Origin: an uncultured Lachnospiraceae bacterium | GTDB taxonomy: Bacteria > Bacillota > Clostridia > Lachnospirales > Lachnospiraceae | Assembly: GCA_947173945.1 (NCBI GenBank) | Contig: CAMWGV010000023.1 | Coordinates: forward strand, 1-42,092 | Length of the DNA stretch: 42,092 bases | Direction: 5' to 3' | Shown here: positions 36,736 through 42,092 of the stretch, in pieces | Position numbering within the stretch: the stretch's first letter is position 1 | Layout: each line of letters opens with the position of its first letter | The notes under the pieces: generated by a model | Told to the model about the DNA's origin: nothing | Databases searched by the model: none | The model's input: the letters and a program-made list of their open reading frames with translations, nothing else | Made by a program: the position numbers and the translations under genes

Positions 36736-36773
36736 ACGACATATATCGTAACATGATATATGTCGTTTGTCAA
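36736..36773 (-). promoter_or_regulatory. Promoter and PadR operator of the DUF2812 operon
   Basis: Minus strand TTGACA (36768-36773), 17-base spacer, TACGAT (36745-36750). The spacer and -10 are covered by an inverted repeat with 12-base arms, ACGACATATATC (36736-36747) and its complement (36755-36766). The ATGT/ACAT halves match known PadR sites. Confidence 0.75.
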
Positions 36774-36971
36774 CATAAACATTTGTTCATCTGATGGGCA
36801 CACTCTTTCAAAACATTTTGTTTTGCCTCCTCCTTTGTAAGACCTAAACACTCCAATATACTACATGTCAAGTTTTCATAAAAAACTTGACACAACTCTA
36901 ATTTATAGCAGATGTTTATTAGTTTTTGATTAGTTTACATTTATTGTTTCATTTTATTTTACATATTAACA
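36774..36971. other. Non-coding gap with inverted repeat and possible gene remnant
   Basis: Part of a 328-base gap. It holds a perfect 11-bp inverted repeat TGTCAAGTTTT / AAAACTTGACA (36866-36876 with 36882-36892). On the minus strand there is a stop-free stretch of about 53 codons crossing the repeat, with no start codon, including LTKEEAKQNVLKECAHQMNK. It may be a decayed gene end or transposon remnant. I do not recognise it. Confidence 0.35.
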
Positions 36972-37004
36972 TTGCTTTCAATACATAATAATGCTATAAT
37001 TATG
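36972..37004 (+). promoter_or_regulatory. Toxin-antitoxin promoter with flanking inverted repeat
   Basis: TTGCTT (36972-36977), 17-base spacer, perfect TATAAT (36995-37000). CATAAT / ATTATG half-sites (36984-36989 and 36999-37004) bracket the -10, a likely autoregulatory site for the antitoxin. Confidence 0.65.
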
Positions 37005-37026
37005 TCCATGAAAGGAGTGATACATT

Positions 37027-37290
37027 ATGCCTCTTATAATGCCTATTAAAGATTTACGCAATACAACTGAAATTTCCAACATTGCACACAAACAGCAGGA
37101 GCCCATTTTTATTACCAAAAACGGATATAGTGACTTAGTTGTTATGAGCAGTGAATTATATGATAAATTTGCAAGAATGAACCGCATTGACCAAGCTATT
37201 TATGAATCTGAGCAGGAGATATTAAACGGAGCCGAAGCAGTAAATGCGGATGTGGTTTTTGCAGAACTGGAGAAAAAGCATTTTGGATAA
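37027..37290 (+). CDS. Type II antitoxin, Phd/YefM family
   Basis: An 87-residue antitoxin. The N-terminal DNA-binding fold starts PLIMPIKDLRNTTEISNIAH and includes EPIFITKNGYSDLVVMS, the Phd/YefM signature; the C-terminal half is the acidic toxin-binding tail. AAAGGAG precedes the ATG. The toxin gene overlaps its last 8 bases. It would neutralise the toxin and repress the operon. Confidence 0.9.
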   Translation: MPLIMPIKDLRNTTEISNIAHKQQEPIFITKNGYSDLVVMSSELYDKFARMNRIDQAIYESEQEILNGAEAVNADVVFAELEKKHFG

Positions 37291-37585
37291 ATACAAAGTA
37301 AAAATTAATCCCAAAGCAATACGTGAATTAGACAGCATTTACCAATATATTGCAAATGAAAAATTGGCTCCTGAAAATGCCAAAGGACAGGTTGACAGAA
37401 TTAAAAAAGCTATTTTAAATTTGGACTCTTTTCCCGAGTCACACCAAGAGCGCAACGAGGGCAGATATGCGGAGAAGGATTATCGACAATTATTGATTGA
37501 CAATTATATCATCATCTTCCGAATAGATGAAACTTACAAAATAGTCTATGTTGTAACTATACAATATCAAGGCCGAAATCTGTAA
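37283..37585 (+). CDS. Type II toxin, RelE/ParE superfamily
   Basis: A 100-residue toxin with the RelE/ParE fold pattern: INPKAIRELDSIYQYI helix, DSFPESHQE, then YRQLLIDNYIIIFRIDE and YVVTIQYQGRNL strands. The first codon in register with the family is TTG at 37283, which overlaps the antitoxin stop by 8 bases and follows GGAG by ten bases; an ATG at 37244 would add 13 unlikely residues. Ribosome-dependent mRNA cleavage (RelE) or gyrase poisoning (ParE) cannot be distinguished here. A terminator follows. Confidence 0.88.
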   Translation: MDKYKVKINPKAIRELDSIYQYIANEKLAPENAKGQVDRIKKAILNLDSFPESHQERNEGRYAEKDYRQLLIDNYIIIFRIDETYKIVYVVTIQYQGRNL

Positions 37586-37586
37586 A

Positions 37587-37625
37587 AAAGCACCAAATGA
37601 CTAAATCCAAATCATTTGGTGCTTT
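37587..37625 (+). terminator. Toxin-antitoxin terminator
   Basis: Perfect 14-bp arms AAAGCACCAAATGA and its complement (37587-37600 with 37612-37625), followed by T-rich sequence. It may also serve the convergent acetyltransferase gene. Confidence 0.88.
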
Positions 37626-37640
37626 CTTTAGTGCCATAGT

Positions 37641-38195
37641 TTATCCTTCACGAAGTGCATCATAAAAAGAATAATCAACCAAACCGCTCATTCTATCTAA
37701 TGCTCCCTTTTCCAATTCCTTTATCATCAGACAATCCGGATGTGGCAGCTTTATATTTGGTCCTGCTTCTATTCCAAATTTATAGCTTGATTGAAAGCCA
37801 CGATTATTATAATTGCGTGGATTTCCCTCAACAAGAATTGCTTTAAATCCCAATCGTTTAGCAGCGTCAAAGCCATATTCTAATATATCTTTTGAAATGT
37901 GCTGTCTTTGCAATTCCGTTTTTACAGCAACAGGCGTCAGTATTAATAATTCGTTTTCATACCTTCCCTCAATATGAAAGCGAGAAAACATCGCATATCC
38001 AATAACCTCGTCTTTCTCTTTTACCATAATAAATTCTAATTCAGGTATATAATATTTTTTTGCACGAATTTCTTCTACTAACTGTCGTACAACCTTTCCT
38101 TCCTCCGGACTATCATATTTTGTAAAAACATCTTCCACCAATTTAAGTGACGGAATAAGATATTTATTTTCCATTGATTTTATAATACGTTCCAT
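37641..38195 (-). CDS. GNAT family N-acetyltransferase
   Basis: A 184-residue predicted acetyltransferase of the YhbS-like GNAT group. The acetyl-CoA core is visible as ELLILTPVAVKTELQRQHIS (the Q/R-x-x-G loop is weakly kept, with Gln-Arg-Gln-His) and the later AILVEGNPRNYNNRGFQSSY. The substrate is unknown. AGGAGG precedes the ATG by ten bases. It lies 137 bases downstream of the MutS2-like gene on the same strand and could be part of its transcript; a CGATTTAC / GTAAATCG hairpin (38255-38273) without a U-run lies between them. Confidence 0.85.
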   Translation of the reverse strand: MERIIKSMENKYLIPSLKLVEDVFTKYDSPEEGKVVRQLVEEIRAKKYYIPELEFIMVKEKDEVIGYAMFSRFHIEGRYENELLILTPVAVKTELQRQHISKDILEYGFDAAKRLGFKAILVEGNPRNYNNRGFQSSYKFGIEAGPNIKLPHPDCLMIKELEKGALDRMSGLVDYSFYDALREG

Positions 38196-38332
38196 TTTTC
38201 ATTTACCTCCTCTATGAACATCATCCTATTTATAATTTGCTTTCAGCATATGTTCCGATTTACTTTGTAAATCGAGAAATCTACGGACTAATACCGTGTC
38301 TCGGCGGCTTTTCCACCAGACATACTACATAT

Positions 38333-40234
38333 CTATGATTCTGACTCTATCACAGCATCTGTATATTTTCTTTGCATGTCGTGCCGCTTTTTTCGATTTT
38401 CAACTGTTTCAAATACAATTGAAAAATCATAATCCTCTGGATATAGCTCTGCTGCCGCCACATGAAGTTTTACTCGTTTATGATTAATCCAGATTTTTTT
38501 ATTTGGCAGTTGTACCCTTAATACACCTTTTTCGTTGATTGGAACACACACGATACCTATCTTTTTCTCAGGATAAACCATTACACTATCACCAATTTTA
38601 TATTTGGTACTAAGCTCCACATTATTCTTTCCCTTTTTAGCCTTGGAAATCTTATTGGCATTTTTCTTAATGATATTACTTTCAGGCTTTTGAAACTTAT
38701 AAGACTCCACTGCGTCCTTTCCATATGCAGCACAAATTGCCACCCTTAACATTTCATTTGGCATTCCCAGCCTGTCTGCAATATAAAATGCACAGCTTTC
38801 GCCTGCTTCTCCAATCACCATTTGATAAGTGGGGCTTAATGTTTCCTTATCAAAAGCCATTCTTGCATTGACTATATCCTTTGCTTTCTCTGCATATTCT
38901 TTTACTTCCGGATAATGTGTTGTCACTAAGAAAATGGCACCACTTTTTCTAAGTTCTTCTAATATCGCAATTGCAATCCCCATACCTTCTGTAGGATCTG
39001 TTCCGGAACCTAATTCATCCATAATGACAAAGCTGTCCTTATCCGCTTCACTTAAAACTTCCAGCACATTGGTTATGTGTGCAGAAAATGTAGACAGATT
39101 TTCAGACAGATTCTGACCATCTCCAATATCACATAGATACGAACCATTCAAACAAATATCTGCCTGTTTACATGTCACATGCAACCCACATTGTGCCATA
39201 ATACAATTCAGCATAACCGTTTTAATTGCTACCGTTTTTCCACCCGTGTTTGGACCTGTTATAACAATACCATGTACATTTTCGTCTATATCAAACTGTA
39301 ATGGTACAGCAATTGTTTTATCCATCAAAGGGTGCCTTGCATTCGTTAGTTTGATTCTTCGTTCTGTATTTATCATTGGTTCTATTGCATCCATGTCAAT
39401 GCTTAATTTCCCTTTGGAGAAAATAAAATCTAATTTTTCAATCATTTCCAGATTTTCATTCAACACAGGAGTTGATTCCAATACGATTGCTGACAAAGTA
39501 TATAAAATGCGATACACTTCGTTTTCCTCGCCTATTTTCAGTAGTTCTAGTTCTTCATAATATTTCGCAACACTGGACGGTTCAATAAAAAATGTGCTGC
39601 CCGTAGAAGACTTGTCGATGACGCTACCGGATATCTTAAGTTTATATTCCTTTTTCACTGGAAGGCATATTCGTCCATTTCTAAACGTACAGTAGTTATC
39701 TGCCATGCAATCCTTATAAGAACGCATAATTTGTTCTGCCTTTTGTTTCATCTGTTCTTCACATTTTATAATTTGATTTCGTATCTGTCCTAATTCTTTT
39801 GATGCGTAATCATCCACAACACTATTTCTGATTTTTCTGCATATTTCTTCCCGCAATTCCGAAATGGAATCCAGATTTTCATCATAATAAGCCAAGGAAT
39901 TATTAAACATTTTCCCTCTTGCCAAATAATCCTTCAGCCTTTTTATCGCAACCAAAACTTTTTCTACTCGCTCTAACTGATACGGTGTTAAGCAACCGCC
40001 CTTTTCTGCAATCAACAAAATATCTTTTATTTCAGAGATATTTTGCAATGGCGGTGTTCCTAATTTTTCAATCAGGCTCCTGGCATCTGTTGTATCCCTT
40101 AACTGTTTTCTTAACTCATTTTCAGAAAAGTACAAGGAAACTTCTCTGATTTTTTCTTTTGCCCAGTCAGTAATGGCTAAATCAGCCCATATCTTTTTAA
40201 CTTTATCAAATTCAATTTGTCTCTCAATATTCAT
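38333..40234 (-). CDS. MutS2-like ATPase lacking the Smr nuclease domain
   Basis: A 633-residue MutS-family protein most like MutS2 but missing the C-terminal Smr domain and most of the preceding coiled coil. Seen: MutS2-type core and clamp (about 1-300), Walker A GPNTGGKT (327-334), ABC-like signature LSENLSTFSAH, Walker B VIMDELGSGTDP (D406, E407), the TTHY switch (H440), and the GESCAFYIADRLGMP segment. A KOW-like beta domain (about 545-591) follows, then a short tail with DYDFSIVFETVENRKKRH. Full-length MutS2 (about 785 residues) senses collided ribosomes. This shorter form may act on ribosomes or DNA without cutting. The gene follows a long attenuator-type leader. AAAGGA precedes the ATG. 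Confidence 0.88.
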   Translation of the reverse strand: MNIERQIEFDKVKKIWADLAITDWAKEKIREVSLYFSENELRKQLRDTTDARSLIEKLGTPPLQNISEIKDILLIAEKGGCLTPYQLERVEKVLVAIKRLKDYLARGKMFNNSLAYYDENLDSISELREEICRKIRNSVVDDYASKELGQIRNQIIKCEEQMKQKAEQIMRSYKDCMADNYCTFRNGRICLPVKKEYKLKISGSVIDKSSTGSTFFIEPSSVAKYYEELELLKIGEENEVYRILYTLSAIVLESTPVLNENLEMIEKLDFIFSKGKLSIDMDAIEPMINTERRIKLTNARHPLMDKTIAVPLQFDIDENVHGIVITGPNTGGKTVAIKTVMLNCIMAQCGLHVTCKQADICLNGSYLCDIGDGQNLSENLSTFSAHITNVLEVLSEADKDSFVIMDELGSGTDPTEGMGIAIAILEELRKSGAIFLVTTHYPEVKEYAEKAKDIVNARMAFDKETLSPTYQMVIGEAGESCAFYIADRLGMPNEMLRVAICAAYGKDAVESYKFQKPESNIIKKNANKISKAKKGKNNVELSTKYKIGDSVMVYPEKKIGIVCVPINEKGVLRVQLPNKKIWINHKRVKLHVAAAELYPEDYDFSIVFETVENRKKRHDMQRKYTDAVIESES

Positions 40235-40279
40235 TTTTCTAATCCTTTCAATTTTGAACTATGGGTTCGCCTTAAATGC

Positions 40280-40326
40280 AAAAAAGACCATAGATACCCT
40301 AAGTGCATTAAGATACTATGGTCTTT
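40280..40326 (-). terminator. Attenuator terminator before the MutS2-like gene
   Basis: Minus-strand transcript forms AAAGACCATAG / CTATGGTCTTT (11 bp; 40316-40326 with 40283-40293) followed by a U-run, ending 45 bases before the start codon. A terminator inside the leader of its own gene implies regulated readthrough. The arm GACCATA could instead pair with TATGGTC encoded at 40463-40469. Confidence 0.88.
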
Positions 40327-40367
40327 CAATCTCTATATGATTATTCTATATATTTCAAAAAGAACAA

Positions 40368-40479
40368 AGCGTTTTCAACGCTGCAGTTCGCATCCTAGCA
40401 GGCTCCATAAGGAGCGTGCCTATAGGAAATTCAGAGGAATTTCCTATAAAGTAAAACAGCATGACCATACAGTCATGCT
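40368..40479 (-). promoter_or_regulatory. Hairpin series of the attenuator leader
   Basis: In transcript order: AGCATGAC / GTCATGCT (40458-40479), a perfect 12-bp stem TATAGGAAATTC / GAATTTCCTATA (40421-40448), GCTCC / GGAGC (40402-40415), and AGCGTT / AACGCT (40368-40382). All lie between the leader ORFs and the terminator. Confidence 0.8.
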
Positions 40480-40483
40480 AATA

Positions 40484-40645
40484 TCATTTTGAAAATATAT
40501 TTACCACAATATTAAGCAATTGTAAGGCGAAAACGCTGACAACACATGTTGCCAACAAATAGGTAGACTTCCAGCGTAAACTAAAAATCAACCTTGCAAT
40601 ATTTATTTTGCAATTTTCTCCATTACAATAACACTTAACATGCAA
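40484..40645 (-). other. Overlapping 53-codon leader frame, translation unproven
   Basis: An open frame overlapping the 12-codon leader peptide out of register. It contains a hydrophobic stretch (WKSTYLLATCVVSVFALQLL) and ends five bases before the first hairpin. A TTG at 40645 lies too close to the AGGAGG to be a convincing start, and the internal TTG at 40591 has no good site. Its stop position suggests a ribosome here would cover the first hairpin arm. Confidence 0.4.
40603..40641 (-). CDS. Leader peptide MLSVIVMEKIAK
   Basis: A 12-codon ORF with a perfect AGGAGG (40649-40654) seven bases before its ATG, starting about 20 bases after the predicted transcription start. It encodes MLSVIVMEKIAK. 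The strong initiation site, tiny size and position ahead of a hairpin series and terminator fit a regulatory leader peptide whose translation is sensed. No similar known leader is recognised with certainty. Confidence 0.7.
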   Translation of the reverse strand: MLSVIVMEKIAK

Positions 40646-40668
40646 AATCCTCCTAAAACTTTTTGTTA

Positions 40669-40697
40669 ATTCTACATCATATCATATTGTTGGTCAA
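40669..40697 (-). promoter_or_regulatory. Promoter of the MutS2-like gene
   Basis: Minus strand TTGACC (40692-40697), 17-base spacer, TAGAAT (40669-40674), giving a leader of about 430 bases that fills the 494-base gap. Confidence 0.75.
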
Positions 40698-40728
40698 GTA
40701 CCAATTATAGCTACAAATATTTCAAAAC

Positions 40729-41394
40729 TCATTTACCATATAACGGCAAAATCATCGTAACATAAGAAATCAGGTTATATATCATGTGAGTCAGCATACA
40801 ACAGAATATGGAGCGTGTATGCAGGTAAAGCAAGCCTAATACGATACCACAGATAAATGCGGAAAGTGTCTGCACCATATTAAAATGAAGCAACGCAAAC
40901 ATGAATGATGATGCAAATAATGCTTTTACTGTTCCGTAGCTTACTGACAACCCATCAAGCAAAAAACCTCTCATTAAAATTTCCTCTATAATCGGTGCAA
41001 GGATGCAAATTTGAATTAAGCTGACAACAGGTGCCTCACTTAAAGATTTAAGTGTTTCCTGATAATTCTCCTCACTTACAGGGAAAATGCTTTCAAATAC
41101 AGAGTCTAAGCCCTTGTCTAAAAGGAAGTATAATAATACGGCACAACCTATCGCCAATAAGATTCCTTGCAGTGCAATATTCCCGAACAAATTAATTTTA
41201 AAATTATTTTTTTTCGTCAGTAAAAATATAAACGCAAGCATGCATAAAGCAATTGATAACAAATTCAAATATTTTCCATAAACAGGAACTGCCTTTCTCA
41301 ACACCACCACATCAACAGCAGTATATAGCAGCATGAATCCAAACCAAACAAGTGTCCACCAAATACCCTTACCGAGAGATATTCCGTCTTTCAT
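40729..41394 (-). CDS. CPBP family intramembrane metalloprotease (CAAX-type)
   Basis: A 221-residue membrane protein with about seven helices and the CPBP/Abi motifs: EE at 137-138 with R142 (IIEEILMRG), FALLH (H170) and THMIYN (H203, N207). In bacteria such proteins are linked to bacteriocin self-immunity, peptide maturation or signalling. AAGGAG lies ten bases before the ATG at 41394; the longer frame to 41424 places that site inside the gene. It follows two small membrane-protein genes on the same strand and ends just before the MutS2-like promoter. Confidence 0.9.
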   Translation of the reverse strand: MKDGISLGKGIWWTLVWFGFMLLYTAVDVVVLRKAVPVYGKYLNLLSIALCMLAFIFLLTKKNNFKINLFGNIALQGILLAIGCAVLLYFLLDKGLDSVFESIFPVSEENYQETLKSLSEAPVVSLIQICILAPIIEEILMRGFLLDGLSVSYGTVKALFASSFMFALLHFNMVQTLSAFICGIVLGLLYLHTRSIFCCMLTHMIYNLISYVTMILPLYGK

Positions 41395-41408
41395 ACCATG
41401 TATTCTCC

Positions 41409-41654
41409 TTATAAATACCACCAAATAATCTCATCTAAAATATCAAGTAACACCTCAAATGCACCGTTCCTAAACGCATTACTTAGTTTACATAATTTAA
41501 TCAGACTGCCGAATATCAGATATATACCGACCAAAAGCACTAAAAATCCCAGAAAACCATCAGGAGCTTCAAACACATGTACCTGCAAGAAAACCATCAA
41601 CAAACCTGTTATTAGTAATAATGTGTATAAGATAACTTTATGTTTCTTCTTCAT
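41409..41654 (-). CDS. Small membrane protein, unknown function
   Basis: An 81-residue protein with two predicted membrane helices (about 5-25 and 32-54) and a short C-terminal tail ending EIIWWYL. GGGAGTGG precedes the ATG at 41654. It lies 14 bases upstream of the CPBP gene and 26 bases after the next gene, so the three probably form one operon. No family is recognised. Confidence 0.7.
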   Translation of the reverse strand: MKKKHKVILYTLLLITGLLMVFLQVHVFEAPDGFLGFLVLLVGIYLIFGSLIKLCKLSNAFRNGAFEVLLDILDEIIWWYL

Positions 41655-41680
41655 AAAAACCACTCCCACGGAAACGATAA

Positions 41681-42092
41681 TTATTCTTCCATAACCGGTG
41701 TAATCCCCTGATTTGAAAAAAGCGCCTTTAACTCATCCCAACTTTGTGTTCCTGCATAATTGTCATCCATAACATACTTTGTATGCTCTGCATCATTTTC
41801 TTTGATTATCTGTTCAATATCCGTAAGCGTTACTTCCTTGCCGTCAATAAAATACTGTCCCTGCTTTACCTCGATTGTAATTATATTTTCCTCTACCTTC
41901 TCCGTTGTATCAGCTTCAGTTGTTTTTTCTGCTTCCTTATTGTTGAAAAGCCCGAATCCGAGCCCCCCTCCGTTGCCAAAATATAAAACAGCAGCAACAA
42001 TAAGCATTAAAAGCACCAATAGTAGCAACGGAAATTTTCTTTTCTTTTTCTTCTTTTCTTTTTTTGATTTTTCGTTTATCTCGTTATTATTG
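41681..42092 (-). CDS. Single-pass membrane protein, 5' end beyond the window
   Basis: The frame stays open to the window edge, so the start is missing; at least 136 residues are encoded. A very Lys-rich cytoplasmic segment precedes one membrane helix (LLLLVLLMLIVAAVLYF), a Gly-rich and Glu/Thr-rich linker, and a roughly 65-residue extracytoplasmic domain (ITIEVKQGQYFIDGKEVTL and onwards). That domain faintly resembles the ExbD/TolR fold; this is a weak guess. It is the first visible gene of the operon with the small membrane protein and the CPBP protease. Confidence 0.75.
   Translation of the reverse strand, partial: NNNEINEKSKKEKKKKKRKFPLLLLVLLMLIVAAVLYFGNGGGLGFGLFNNKEAEKTTEADTTEKVEENIITIEVKQGQYFIDGKEVTLTDIEQIIKENDAEHTKYVMDDNYAGTQSWDELKALFSNQGITPVMEE

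Noticed and set aside
38255-38273. CGATTTAC / GTAAATCG hairpin between the MutS2-like and GNAT genes
   Set aside because: Good stem but no U-run on the minus strand, so not called as a terminator.

Overview
This is a low-GC Gram-positive chromosome segment, most likely from the class Clostridia and family Lachnospiraceae (inference from gene content; no 16S gene is present). The evidence is strong AGGAGG ribosome binding sites, TTGACA/TATAAT promoters with 17-base spacers, Bacillus/Clostridium-type gene order (rpmB/yloU/fakA/recG; rsmD/coaD/ylbJ/tmcAL; nudix/spoIIM/xerD), a Firmicutes-type GalT, and a carbohydrate-rich repertoire typical of plant-fibre or gut Clostridia.

Layout. 1-3.5 kb: aroC (+), then xerD, a SpoIIM-like membrane protein and a Nudix ADP-ribose pyrophosphatase (all -). 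3.6-17.2 kb: a minus-strand sugar region. It reads galK-galT-galE-lacI-type regulator, a terminator, then solute-binding protein-permease-permease-amylosucrase-like GH13-alpha-galactosidase GH36-fructokinase. Together these would import raffinose-type oligosaccharides, cut off galactose for the Leloir pathway, and split sucrose and phosphorylate the fructose. An AraC regulator faces away from galK. 18.4-32.6 kb: housekeeping genes, namely rny, recX, recA with a LexA-type box, tmcAL, ylbJ, a coiled-coil protein, coaD, rsmD, recG, fakA, yloU and rpmB. A membrane-anchored GH5 endoglucanase and a small membrane protein are embedded in the recG-rsmD run.

32.7-42.1 kb is an accessory region. It holds a PadR/MATE efflux pair with twin perfect palindromes, a second PadR operon (DUF2812 protein and an HELGH membrane protein), a Phd/RelE-type toxin-antitoxin pair, a GNAT acetyltransferase, a MutS2-like ATPase lacking the Smr nuclease, and a CPBP (CAAX-type) membrane protease with two small membrane proteins, the last cut by the window edge.

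The most interesting item is the MutS2-like gene. It is preceded by a leader of about 430 bases with its own promoter, a 12-codon leader peptide, an overlapping longer frame, four hairpins, a Rho-independent terminator directly before the gene, and a possible antiterminator pairing. This is the architecture of genes induced by ribosome stalling, typically antibiotic resistance or ribosome rescue genes. A ribosome-directed role for this Smr-less MutS2 paralogue is an inference from that leader and the KOW-like domain. No rRNA, tRNA, CRISPR array or intact insertion sequence was seen.
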